Source of the DNA: Betaproteobacteria bacterium UBA3031
GTDB lineage: Bacteria; Pseudomonadota; Gammaproteobacteria; Burkholderiales; Eutrophovitaceae
Assembly: GCA_002367635.1 (NCBI GenBank)
Contig: DFDI01000118.1
Location: 1-10,053, forward strand
DNA length: 10,053 bases
Direction of reading: 5' to 3'
A program made the translations under genes and the position numbers. Positions 1-7,644 of this stretch are shown piece by piece. The notes under the pieces were generated by a model. That model was not told the DNA's origin and did not search any database. It saw only the letters and a list, made by a program, of their open reading frames with translations. Each line of letters begins with the position of its first letter. Positions within the stretch are counted from its first letter, which is position 1.

Positions 1-488
1 AATGCATTTAACGACGCATTCGCTGAAGATCCCGCGATGTAATTGGTATCTAAACGGTCTGCGGCCAGCCCGGTTACATTGATAATCACACCAGACTTTG
101 TTTCACTCATTTGCTTATACACAGCTCGACTGAGGTTGATATACCCAAAAACTTTCAAGTCCCAGGCCTCACGCCACCTGACCTCATCAATAGTCTGCAG
201 ATCTCCTCCAGGAATGGATCCTGCGTTATTAACTAAAATATCGATGGGGCCTGCTGCGATTAACAGATGCGGAATATTCTCGGATTTAGATAAATCAAGA
301 GCACTATATGAGATGCGCCCTTGAGCTACCTCATTGAGTTGAGACGTTACATCTTTCAGTCCAATCTCGGAACGAGCAACTAGATGTACATCACACCCTT
401 CAGACAAAAAACCCTTTGCTATCGCTAACCCTATACCCTTCGATGCCCCAGTGACCAGTACGCATTTTCCTTCTAAATTCAAATTCAT
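1..488 (-). CDS. SDR family NAD(P)-dependent oxidoreductase, 3' end cut by the window edge
   Basis: About 162 residues of a short-chain dehydrogenase/reductase are visible; the reading frame stays open to base 1, so the C-terminal third is missing. The N-terminus gives a Rossmann cofactor motif, TGASKGIG (residues 14-21), and NNAG follows near residue 91. It would oxidise or reduce a hydroxyl/keto group with NAD(P). The catalytic region is atypical: where classical SDRs have a Ser in strand 5 the sequence reads INVTG, and the expected YxxxK is replaced by Y150-I-A-G-S-S-A-N157, with Asn at the usual Lys place and Tyr seven residues before it. The ATG at 488 has a good AGGGGG ribosome binding site six bases upstream and lies 39 bases after the acyl-CoA dehydrogenase stop, so it is probably the last visible gene of the leftward operon. 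A role in 3-hydroxyacyl-CoA oxidation is possible but is inference. Confidence 0.85.
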   Translation of the reverse strand, partial: MNLNLEGKCVLVTGASKGIGLAIAKGFLSEGCDVHLVARSEIGLKDVTSQLNEVAQGRISYSALDLSKSENIPHLLIAAGPIDILVNNAGSIPGGDLQTIDEVRWREAWDLKVFGYINLSRAVYKQMSETKSGVIINVTGLAADRLDTNYIAGSSANASLNA

Positions 489-527
489 CACTGACCCCCT
501 ATGCTTCTCTGAGTAATAAGACTTGCA

Positions 528-1688
528 CTAAAACGATCGAGGCAATCCGAGAACATGTTCCGCCGTGTAAGATAAAATCAAATTAGTCGATATCGGCGCC
601 ACTTGGTAGAGCCGGGTTTCTCGAAACTTTCTCTCAATGTCATACTCAGACGCAAATCCAAAACCCCCATGTGTTTGCATGCACACATTAGCAGCCTCCC
701 ATGACGCTTTCGCCGCCAAATATTTCGCCATATTTGACTCCGACCCACAGGGAAGTTTTGCATCAAATAATTCACAGGCTTTCCAACGCATAAGGTTTGC
801 CGCCTCGACCTCAATAAACGACTCGGCAATTGGGAATTGAACACCTTGGTTTTTACCGATAGGTCGATCAAAAACAACCCTCTCTTTCGCGTACTGCGTA
901 GCTCGATCAACAAACCAGTAGCCATCACCAATACACTCTGCAGCGATCAACGTTCTCTCAGCGTTGAGACCATCCAAGATGTATCGAAACCCCTTGCCCT
1001 CTTCTCCAATCAAATTTTCAACAGGTATTTCTAATTCATCAAAAAACAATTCATTAGTCTCATGATTAACCATATTTTCAATCGGTCGAACAGTCAGGCC
1101 GTTGGCTATAGCATGATGCAGATCTACGATAAAAATGGACATCCCTTCAGACTTTTTAGTGACTTCTTGCAGCGGGGTAGTTCTAGCTAACAAAATCATA
1201 AGGTCTGAATGCTGTACCCGTGAGATCCAAACCTTTTGGCCATTCACAACATAACGATCACCCTTCTTCACCGCAACCGTCTTGATTTTGGTTGTATCGG
1301 TTCCAGTAGTAGGCTCCGTAACCCCCATGGACTGAAGTCTCAGATCACCGCGCGCAATTGCAGGCAGGTATTTCTTTTTCTGTTCGTCGGAGCCATGACG
1401 CAGCAGCGTGCCCATGTTGTACATTTGGCCATGGCAAGCACCTGCATTTCCGCCTGAGCGATTAATCTCTTCCATAATCACCGAAGCCTCAGTCAAACCA
1501 AGACCGGAACCACCATACTCCTCCGGAATCATCGCTGATAACCACCCCGCCGCCGTTAGTGCGTTAACAAATTCCTCGGGGTAAGTCCTTTTTGAATCAA
1601 TCAATCGATGATATTCATCGGGAAACTGTCCACAAACCGCGCGAACACCATCTCTAATTTCTTGATACTGATCTTCAACAATACGCAT
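528..1688 (-). CDS. Acyl-CoA dehydrogenase (FAD-dependent), 386 residues
   Basis: A full-length acyl-CoA dehydrogenase that should introduce an alpha-beta double bond into an acyl-CoA, passing electrons to electron-transfer flavoprotein. Visible signatures are VTEPTTGTD (residues 123-131) and KVWIS (152-156) for flavin contact in the middle beta domain, the C-terminal helical domain, and QTHGGFGFASEY (338-349). The family length is about 380-400. At the position of the usual catalytic Glu near the C-terminus (IYxIYEGTS in medium-chain enzymes) this protein has LYQVAPIS, with Pro365. Glu244 in LNAERTLIAAE matches the alternative Glu used by isovaleryl-CoA and long-chain dehydrogenases, so branched or bulky acyl chains are plausible. 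I chose the ATG at 1688, preceded by GGA at about 8 bases; a TTG nine codons upstream (1715) leaves only five bases after the hydratase stop and is less likely. The substrate is unknown. Confidence 0.93.
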   Translation of the reverse strand: MRIVEDQYQEIRDGVRAVCGQFPDEYHRLIDSKRTYPEEFVNALTAAGWLSAMIPEEYGGSGLGLTEASVIMEEINRSGGNAGACHGQMYNMGTLLRHGSDEQKKKYLPAIARGDLRLQSMGVTEPTTGTDTTKIKTVAVKKGDRYVVNGQKVWISRVQHSDLMILLARTTPLQEVTKKSEGMSIFIVDLHHAIANGLTVRPIENMVNHETNELFFDELEIPVENLIGEEGKGFRYILDGLNAERTLIAAECIGDGYWFVDRATQYAKERVVFDRPIGKNQGVQFPIAESFIEVEAANLMRWKACELFDAKLPCGSESNMAKYLAAKASWEAANVCMQTHGGFGFASEYDIERKFRETRLYQVAPISTNLILSYTAEHVLGLPRSF

Positions 1689-1720
1689 ATCTAATTCCGT
1701 TCTTAATTGATACAACTCGG

Positions 1721-2572
1721 TTAGGCCTTACACGTCGCTCGCGCTTCCATCGCAATATGACCTTGGTGATCTGTGGCCCACAAATTGTAAGCGCCTGCCC
1801 CTTGTCCCTTACCATGAGTCATAAAATTATGCGTATCGAATAAAGGTTTGACCGCACGAAATTGAAAACCAGTAAGGAATAAATCTTCATTTTGAGACAA
1901 TAACAGCCGCGCCAAATAGGTTGCCGTCAGCGGCCCATGAAATACCAGACCTGGATAGCCCTCCTCTTCCAAACAGTATTTGCGGTCATAGTGAATTCGA
2001 TGGCCGTTAAAGGTCAACGCAGAGTATCGAAAGAGCGTCACAGGATCAGGGGAAACCTCCTTCGAAAAATCAGACAACTCATCGGCTGTTTTAAACTTGG
2101 CAGAAGGCGCATCTCCTGATACTAGATCACGGTACACAATGTCGTGTTCTTCATCGATTAATACCCCGTCCTCATCTAGAATCTGATGCGCGACTGTTAC
2201 AAAGACCATTTCTCCACTCCATCCACTTTTGGATACGATATTTTTAATCGTGGATTCCCGACGAATCGCCCGCCCCACCACGAGCGGTCTAGTAAACTCT
2301 AATCGCCCACCTGCCCACATACGTCTGGCCAGATCGACAGGGGGTAAAAACCCACCCCGTTCAGGATGTCCATCGTTCCCCAATTCAGAGAAGGGCACCA
2401 CTGCCGAGAAAAACATCCAATGCCATAAGCTTGGTAACTCCCGACCCATGAGTGAGTCCGGGGCCGTCATGTTAAGGGTCGCATACATCTTTGCAACACG
2501 AGACTCATCCACATTATCCTGAGCCGTCTCAGTGCGCCCAATCCAATCGCTATATGAATTCTTAGGATCCAT
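1721..2572 (-). CDS. HTD2/MaoC-type hotdog-fold acyl-CoA dehydratase/hydratase
   Basis: A 283-residue two-hotdog protein. The N-terminal half has the FAS1/HTD2-type dehydratase look: WIGR at 10-13, LPSLWHW at 46-52 and GGFLPPVDLARRMWAGGR at 73-90. The C-terminal half carries the catalytic-type segment FRYSALTFNGHRIHYD (181-196), where N189, H191, H194 and D196 correspond to the hydratase signature of HTD2-like proteins. Relatives include mitochondrial 3-hydroxyacyl-thioester dehydratase 2 and bacterial mesaconyl-C4-CoA hydratase. It should add or remove water at an enoyl-CoA/3-hydroxyacyl-CoA pair, which fits directly after the acyl-CoA dehydrogenase encoded next in the operon. The start is supported by the conserved WIGR near the N-terminus, although no strong Shine-Dalgarno precedes it. 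It lies 39 bases after the aldehyde dehydrogenase stop. The general function is fairly sure; the exact thioester is not known. Confidence 0.88.
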   Translation of the reverse strand: MDPKNSYSDWIGRTETAQDNVDESRVAKMYATLNMTAPDSLMGRELPSLWHWMFFSAVVPFSELGNDGHPERGGFLPPVDLARRMWAGGRLEFTRPLVVGRAIRRESTIKNIVSKSGWSGEMVFVTVAHQILDEDGVLIDEEHDIVYRDLVSGDAPSAKFKTADELSDFSKEVSPDPVTLFRYSALTFNGHRIHYDRKYCLEEEGYPGLVFHGPLTATYLARLLLSQNEDLFLTGFQFRAVKPLFDTHNFMTHGKGQGAGAYNLWATDHQGHIAMEARATCKA

Positions 2573-2611
2573 TAAATCAAGGTCTAACGTTCATAACAAT
2601 AAGTCCATCAT

Positions 2612-4066
2612 CTATTCGTGATGATGAATTATCGTTTTTGTGGTCGTAAAGTGCTCAAGCGCTATAAAACCTTTTTCTCGCCCATGACCACTTTTCTTCA
2701 TTCCACCAAAAGGCAACTCCACACCACCCCCAGCACCGTAATTATTGATGAATACTTGTCCACAGTTCATACGTTTTGCGACTCGCTGCTGCCGGTTTCC
2801 ATCCTTCGTCCAAACTGAACCAACTAAGCCGTAATCCGTTGCATTAGCCAGTCTTATGGCATCAAGTTCATCATCAAAAGGTATAGCCGAGAGAACTGGA
2901 CCAAAAACCTCATCACACGCTAATCGATGATCACGAGGCACATTTCCAAAGAGTGCCGGCTTCACCCAAAAACCATTCTGATCAAGCCCATCAGCAAACA
3001 CACCCTCAGCGAGCAGTTCGATACCAGACTTGATCGCATCGGTTCTAAATCCGTCAACAAGGGATTGTTGTCGCACGTTCATTACTGGACCACAATCCAG
3101 ATCCATCTCTGGTGTACCGACTCTTACTTTCGCGAACAACCCTGCAACTTGTGCCATAAATTCGTTGTAGATTTCTTTTTGGACCAATATGCGACTTCCA
3201 GCGGAGCATGTTTGTCCCGCGTGTTGAATAATGGCCTTCACAACAGTCGGTAATGCTTTATCTAAATCCGCATCTGCGAATATGAGTTGAGGAGACTTCC
3301 CTCCCAACTCTAGCGTGCACCCTACAAAGTGCTTTGCGGTCGCCTGCTGAACCAAGGTACCGACGCGCGGCGAACCCGTAAAACTCATGAAATTAATATG
3401 TGGGTGATTCGCCAAAGCCGCCCCGGCACTCTCCCCTAATCCAGCAACGATGTTGAGTGCCCCTGCTGGAAGACCGGCCTCCAGTGCGAGTTGCGACATC
3501 AACAACGTGGTCAAACAAGCGTCTTCAGACGGTTTAACCACAGCAGCATTACCAACGGCTAGAGCAGGCCCTACACTCCGCCCAAACTGCTGGGCAGGAT
3601 AATTCCAAGGAATGATATGGGCAGTTACGCCATATGGCACCCGGTGCACATTGACGCTGTACCCGTCTAAATAAGGAATCACCTGACCATGTAATTTATC
3701 GGCAGCGCCGGCATAAAACTCAAAATATCGAGCAGTTGCGGTGATGTCAGCACGACCGGCCGTGATCGGTTTTCCTGTGTCTCGAGATTCAAGACTGGCT
3801 AACTCTTCAAAATTCTCCAGAATAAGCTGAGACCAACGGTGCAAAATTCGACTGCGCTCAACTGGGGCCATACGTCCCCAATCGCCATCTAAAGCCATCT
3901 GAGCAGCACTGACCGCAGCATTGATATCCGCCTCATCGCTATCGGGTATGGTTGCAAATGTCTTGCCATTACACGGATCGATCATATCCAAGGATCGACC
4001 GTTTTGAGCCGACACAAGTTTGCCATTAATCAAGTTTAGATACGATTTATTATCTACTGCTGACAT
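2612..4066 (-). CDS. NAD(P)-dependent aldehyde dehydrogenase, 484 residues
   Basis: A complete aldehyde dehydrogenase superfamily member that oxidises an aldehyde to a carboxylic acid with NAD(P). All key residues are present: Asn155 in IIPWNYP, Lys178 in VVKPSE, the general base Glu253 in LELGGKSP, the nucleophile Cys287 in GQTCSAGSR, and Glu386 in DEVFGPV. Length is typical for the class (about 480-500). The C-terminus LPFGGMKKSGHGREKG resembles betaine-aldehyde/gamma-aminobutyraldehyde-type enzymes, but substrate assignment from this is weak. The ATG at 4066 follows GGAG by six bases. The gene lies 63 bases downstream of the CoA transferase. Next to a ThDP decarboxylase, which makes aldehydes, it most likely oxidises that enzyme's product to the acid that the CoA transferase then activates (inference). 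Confidence 0.95.
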   Translation of the reverse strand: MSAVDNKSYLNLINGKLVSAQNGRSLDMIDPCNGKTFATIPDSDEADINAAVSAAQMALDGDWGRMAPVERSRILHRWSQLILENFEELASLESRDTGKPITAGRADITATARYFEFYAGAADKLHGQVIPYLDGYSVNVHRVPYGVTAHIIPWNYPAQQFGRSVGPALAVGNAAVVKPSEDACLTTLLMSQLALEAGLPAGALNIVAGLGESAGAALANHPHINFMSFTGSPRVGTLVQQATAKHFVGCTLELGGKSPQLIFADADLDKALPTVVKAIIQHAGQTCSAGSRILVQKEIYNEFMAQVAGLFAKVRVGTPEMDLDCGPVMNVRQQSLVDGFRTDAIKSGIELLAEGVFADGLDQNGFWVKPALFGNVPRDHRLACDEVFGPVLSAIPFDDELDAIRLANATDYGLVGSVWTKDGNRQQRVAKRMNCGQVFINNYGAGGGVELPFGGMKKSGHGREKGFIALEHFTTTKTIIHHHE

Positions 4067-4129
4067 TACTCACTCCACTCTCTTAATATAAAAAATAAGT
4101 TTATTACTAGACTCTAAAATCAGAACTGA

Positions 4130-5308
4130 TCAAATAACACCAAAACTTTTGAGCGCATCGATCTCGCTATTACTGTATCCAAATTCGGATAGGATCTTCT
4201 CTGAGTGCTCACCTGCCTCTGGGATAGGATCCATCCGAGGCGAAAATTCTTTCGGTACGCCTGGAGGGAGCATCGCCTTTACCGGCCCATTCGATGAGTC
4301 GACTAATGTCCACCTATTACGCGCCGCGAGTTGTGCATGATCCCAAACTTGTTGCATTGAGTTCATCGAAGCATTTCCAATTTTTGCGGCATCCAAACGC
4401 TCTGTAACCGAAGCTAAAGTCATTTGTGAAAACACTTCAATGATGATCACACGTAGCTCATGACGAAATTCTGATCGCTTTGTGTTTGATGAGAACCGCG
4501 AGTCCGTTTTAAGTTCAGGTTGTTGCAGTACTTGATCGCAAAAAATAGCCCATTCGCGCTCATTTTGAAGCCCTAACATAACCGTACTTCCATCACCAAT
4601 CGTGAATGGTCCGTAAGGGTAAATTGTCGCATGGGCAGCTCCAGCTCTCGCAGGAGGCTCCGCCCCATCGTAAGCGTAGTACAGAGGGAAACTCATCCAT
4701 TCCGCCATAGTTTCAAGCATTGAAATATCTATACGGCACCCAGTGCCTGTTTTCTGGCGACGAATAATAGCTGCAAGAATATTACTGAATGCATACATTC
4801 CGGCAGAAATATCCACGATGGAACATCCTGCTTTAGCGGGCGCGTCCTCCGAACCACTGACGGACAGCAGACCAGACTCGGCTTGGATCAAAAGGTCGTA
4901 AGCTTTCTTGTCTCGATAGGGGCCGTCTGATCCATATCCGGAGATATCGCAAACTATCAACTGTGGGTAACGGTCTTTCAATTGCTCGTAAGAAAAGCCC
5001 ATCCGCTCTGTGGCCCCTGGCGCGAGATTCTGCAACAGCACATCCGCACCTTGTAATAAGGTGAATACCACCTCAAGACCCTTCGGTTGTTTCAGATCAA
5101 GCGTGATACTTTCTTTGGAGCGATTCGTCCACACAAAGTGGGATGCCAGACCATTTACCCGGTCATCATAAGCCCGCGTGGGATCCCCGCCACCCGGCCT
5201 TTCTATCTTAATTACGCGGGCTCCCAAATCCGCCAACTGCCGAGTGCAGAATGGTCCCGCTATGACATGCTCAAGCGCGACAACTGTTATTCCTTCTAGT
5301 GGACGCAT
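4130..5308 (-). CDS. CaiB/BaiF family (family III) CoA transferase
   Basis: A 392-residue family III acyl-CoA transferase, which moves CoA between two carboxylic acids through an aspartyl mixed anhydride/thioester. The N-terminus MRPLEGITVVALEHVIAGPFCTRQLADLGA is the classic family opening. KIERPGGGDPTR (34-45) is the CoA-binding region, DLKQPKG (71-77) and YDLLIQAESG (137-146) follow, and Asp166 in IVDISAG matches the catalytic Asp of formyl-CoA transferase (GDSNTG) and the corresponding Asp of alpha-methylacyl-CoA racemase. Length is normal for a transferase. The ATG at 5308 has AGGA ten bases upstream. It sits between the ThDP decarboxylase and the aldehyde dehydrogenase genes, so it probably activates the acid they generate; the CoA donor cannot be told (succinyl-CoA is common in the family). 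A racemase role is possible but less likely from the length and N-terminus. Confidence 0.93.
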   Translation of the reverse strand: MRPLEGITVVALEHVIAGPFCTRQLADLGARVIKIERPGGGDPTRAYDDRVNGLASHFVWTNRSKESITLDLKQPKGLEVVFTLLQGADVLLQNLAPGATERMGFSYEQLKDRYPQLIVCDISGYGSDGPYRDKKAYDLLIQAESGLLSVSGSEDAPAKAGCSIVDISAGMYAFSNILAAIIRRQKTGTGCRIDISMLETMAEWMSFPLYYAYDGAEPPARAGAAHATIYPYGPFTIGDGSTVMLGLQNEREWAIFCDQVLQQPELKTDSRFSSNTKRSEFRHELRVIIIEVFSQMTLASVTERLDAAKIGNASMNSMQQVWDHAQLAARNRWTLVDSSNGPVKAMLPPGVPKEFSPRMDPIPEAGEHSEKILSEFGYSNSEIDALKSFGVI

Positions 5309-5371
5309 ATTATGTTATTCCTGACGAATTCAGATTTACGGACAACCTCTAACGCTCAGAAGACGAACGCC

Positions 5372-5959
5372 TCAGTTAGAGAAGTGGCATTGATCACCAA
5401 GCAAAGCTTCTCTAAATCGGTTTTTTAACAGCGCACCATCTCGAGGTGGGAGCACTAGTTCCTCTGATTTAGAATCAACCTTAACTTGAGCAAACATTAA
5501 GCCAGAACCGTCCACTTCTTTTTTAAGAGAAGTAAGTTCATTTACGTCCGTAATTATAGAAGAATTTGTAAATCCACACGCAGTTGCGACCGCTGCTAAA
5601 TCAACGCCAAATCCAGTATGCGTTTTTTGTTTTCCTGTCTCGCCATAAACTTCGTTGTCTAAAACAACAATAGCAAGATTTGTAGGCTGACTCACACCGA
5701 TCGTGGCAAGTGAATTGAGCCCCATCAATAATTCACCATCTCCAGTGATCACCAACACGCGCTTGGTCGGCTGAGCCAATGCAAGTCCAAGTCCCGTCGC
5801 TATTGCTCCTCCCATTCCACCCCACATTGGGAAGTTTAAGGGGTGATCACCAGCCGCCGTGATATCCCAAGCGGGCGCACCTAAACCCGCCACGACAAGA
5901 AGATCACCTCTGGGTTGCAATAAATGCTCAACCACCTGTCTACGATTTAATAATGTCAT
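5372..5959 (-). CDS. ThDP-dependent decarboxylase, beta (cofactor-binding) subunit, ComE-like
   Basis: A 195-residue protein corresponding to the diphosphate-binding (PP) half of a thiamine-diphosphate enzyme. The metal/ThDP motif is clear: VITGDGELLMG with GDG at 73-75 (Asp74 as Mg ligand), then Asn102 in VVLDNEVYGETG, about 28 residues later as required. FPMWGGMGGAIATGLGLAL (43-61) is the usual segment before the motif. The closest known types are the small subunit of sulfopyruvate decarboxylase (ComE) and the C-terminal half of phosphonopyruvate decarboxylase. It should act with the alpha subunit encoded 42 bases upstream, forming active sites at the subunit interface, to decarboxylate a 2-oxo acid to an aldehyde. 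The ATG at 5959 has AAGGA five bases upstream. The true 2-oxo acid is unknown: no sulfonate or phosphonate genes are visible here. Confidence 0.88.
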   Translation of the reverse strand: MTLLNRRQVVEHLLQPRGDLLVVAGLGAPAWDITAAGDHPLNFPMWGGMGGAIATGLGLALAQPTKRVLVITGDGELLMGLNSLATIGVSQPTNLAIVVLDNEVYGETGKQKTHTGFGVDLAAVATACGFTNSSIITDVNELTSLKKEVDGSGLMFAQVKVDSKSEELVLPPRDGALLKNRFREALLGDQCHFSN

Positions 5960-6001
5960 CAGGATCCTTCTGGCAATTTAAGTTTCCACTTAAAGACTGA
6001 A

Positions 6002-6523
6002 TCAACGACCAAAAGTTTTTGCACCTAAAACCCTTTGATCAATTAGTACGGCAGTCGGTCTGTAAGTATTGAACGCGAATCGTATGGCACCTTCAGCGCA
6101 TTTTGCGACTTCATCATTTTCTTGCGCTCGAAACGTTGTCACACCCATCTCTTTCAACACATTCTCTGTGCCCTGACCCATAGGTACTTGCCAAGGATTA
6201 AATTCACCCCAATCACCACGCATGGTCACCATCATTGGAAGCGGCACCTGACAAGTGTTCAACATAGAAAGCATATTGATGCAATTGCCGACCCCGCTGG
6301 ATTGCATTAATAATAAACTTTTTTTTCCACCAAGCCAGGTTCCCATTGCCAAAGCAACGCCTTCCTCCTCCGAAGTCAACCGAACGGTCTGGATACTTTC
6401 ATACGCCACACATAAATCAATCAACTGAGACAGACCTGCATCGGGGACAAAACTCACGATAGAAATGTCCTGCTCGCAGATCAGATTGAATACCGTGTTG
6501 CTCCAGTGGTTTTCAAGGGTCAT
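6002..6523 (-). CDS. ThDP-dependent decarboxylase, alpha (pyrimidine-binding) subunit, ComD-like
   Basis: A 173-residue protein corresponding to the pyrimidine-binding (PYR) half of a thiamine-diphosphate decarboxylase. The segment LTSEEEGVALAMGTWLGGKK (49-68) holds the Glu cluster 52-54 that supplies the conserved activating Glu, and LLMQSSGVGNCINMLSMLN (71-89) is the typical following helix region seen in sulfopyruvate decarboxylase ComD and the N-terminal half of phosphonopyruvate decarboxylase. MRGDWGEFNPWQ and MGQGTENVLKEMGV are also of that type. The PP half is the next gene. I chose the ATG at 6523 (22 bases after the MDR stop, GGTG about 8 bases upstream) over the TTG two codons earlier at 6529. 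Together the pair should release CO2 from a 2-oxo acid, making an aldehyde for the aldehyde dehydrogenase in the same operon (inference). Confidence 0.87.
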   Translation of the reverse strand: MTLENHWSNTVFNLICEQDISIVSFVPDAGLSQLIDLCVAYESIQTVRLTSEEEGVALAMGTWLGGKKSLLLMQSSGVGNCINMLSMLNTCQVPLPMMVTMRGDWGEFNPWQVPMGQGTENVLKEMGVTTFRAQENDEVAKCAEGAIRFAFNTYRPTAVLIDQRVLGAKTFGR

Positions 6524-6545
6524 AGCCAAGGCACCAAAATTTATG

Positions 6546-7562
6546 TTAAATCTCTATAACGATCTTTCCGACATGCTTGCCAGACTTGAGATGTCTGAAC
6601 GCGTCGGCAACATTTTCTAAAAGAAAACTCGAATCAATAACGGGTTTAATTCCATGATAGTCGATAGCGCGCACCATGGCTTCAAATTGCAGTCGTGATC
6701 CAACCGCGATCCCCTGCACGCGAATGAAAGGACCCAGTAGAGACTTCACAGAAATCGTCGCCTCATGGCCTCCCACGAAACCAATCACCCCAACAAATCC
6801 ACCAAAACATACTGCCGACAATGATTCAGATAAGGTGTAACCCGTTGTTTCGATAACAATATCTACCCCCCTACCTCCGGTTGCCTCTTTTGCCAGTGCG
6901 CCCCAATTGCTGTGCGTTTTATAATTAATCCCGACATCCGCGCCCAACTGCTTCGCTTGGCTAAGCTTTTCATCACTAGATGATGTCAGTATTACTCTGG
7001 CTCCAGCCATTTTTGCAAACTGCAACGCAAATAAAGCCACACCACCCGTTCCTTGAACAAGCACCGTATCTCCGGACTTAATTCCGCCCTGCTCAAGAGC
7101 ATTCCATGCCGTGAGGGCTGCGATTGGAAGCGTTGCACACTCCTTAGAAGTAAGAGAAGCAGCGGCCATAACCGCCTCTTGTTCTGGCACCACAATATAC
7201 TCTTGCAACACTCCTGAGAGCGGCGCACCAAGCGTCTTTGTCGTGCGCTGCTGCTGCGTCGGCTTTCCGCTATACCACCCTTGCGTATAGACCGGAATTA
7301 CTCGATCCCCCTCATTAAAACGGGTAACCCCATCTCCAACCTTGACCACCTGCCCCGAACAATCGGAGCACGGGACATATGGCAGATTTAAATGCGGCAT
7401 GAATTTTTGATCAAGAATTGCCAGATCACGATAATTAAGACTAGCTGCCTCTATCTTGATCAAGACTTCTCCATCCCCCACCGAGGGCATGGCTCTCTCA
7501 CAAAGACGCAAATCATCAATTGCAAAATCGACAGCTTCTACTGCTCGCATAAGTTCTGACAT
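6546..7562 (-). CDS. Zinc-independent MDR-superfamily NAD(P)H oxidoreductase (quinone/enone reductase-like)
   Basis: A 338-residue medium-chain dehydrogenase/reductase. The GroES-like N-terminal domain has EAASLNYRDLAIL (38-50), where zinc alcohol dehydrogenases carry the Cys ligand, and no four-Cys structural zinc loop follows, so it looks like a zinc-free member such as quinone oxidoreductase or an enoyl/enone reductase. The Rossmann part is marked by VLVQGTGGVALFALQFAKMAGARVI (167-191), with TSSSDEKL (193-200) at the end of the second strand suggesting NADP use, and RGVDIVIETTG (231-241). Probable reactions are reduction of a conjugated C=C or oxidation of an alcohol; the sequence does not decide. 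It is the first gene of the leftward operon: the ATG at 7562 has AAAGGA six bases upstream, and the promoter must lie in 7563-7735. Confidence 0.9.
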   Translation of the reverse strand: MSELMRAVEAVDFAIDDLRLCERAMPSVGDGEVLIKIEAASLNYRDLAILDQKFMPHLNLPYVPCSDCSGQVVKVGDGVTRFNEGDRVIPVYTQGWYSGKPTQQQRTTKTLGAPLSGVLQEYIVVPEQEAVMAAASLTSKECATLPIAALTAWNALEQGGIKSGDTVLVQGTGGVALFALQFAKMAGARVILTSSSDEKLSQAKQLGADVGINYKTHSNWGALAKEATGGRGVDIVIETTGYTLSESLSAVCFGGFVGVIGFVGGHEATISVKSLLGPFIRVQGIAVGSRLQFEAMVRAIDYHGIKPVIDSSFLLENVADAFRHLKSGKHVGKIVIEI

Positions 7563-7600
7563 CTCAAATCCTTTGTATTTAATACCGTTAATTGATCAGG

Positions 7601-7641
7601 ATGGCCGCACTGTTTATGCGCCGCGACCATTTTTGTTTTTT
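7601..7641 (+). terminator. Terminator-like hairpin with T-tract inside the divergent region
   Basis: ATGGCCGC (7601-7608) can pair with GCGACCAT (7623-7630), giving an eight-base stem with one internal C-A mismatch and a 14-base loop. TTTTGTTTTTT follows directly on the plus strand. This is the form of an intrinsic terminator for rightward transcription, yet it sits upstream of the rightward gene rather than after a gene. It could end spurious antisense or read-through transcripts, or act in a leader if transcription starts further left. Seen directly: the pairing and T-run. Function is inference. Confidence 0.35.
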
Positions 7642-7644
7642 GTC

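Noticed and set aside
1689..1715. TTG start nine codons upstream of the chosen acyl-CoA dehydrogenase ATG.
   Set aside because: It lies five bases from the hydratase stop, has no Shine-Dalgarno sequence, and the extension does not resemble the family N-terminus.
4119..4130. Small inverted repeat ATCAG-AA-CTGAT at the CoA transferase stop codon as a terminator.
   Set aside because: Five-base arms with a two-base loop and no T-tract cannot form a real terminator hairpin; the operon appears to continue.
6524..6529. TTG start two codons upstream of the chosen ATG of the ThDP alpha subunit.
   Set aside because: A rare start codon with no better ribosome binding site than the ATG at 6523; the added residues carry no conserved feature.
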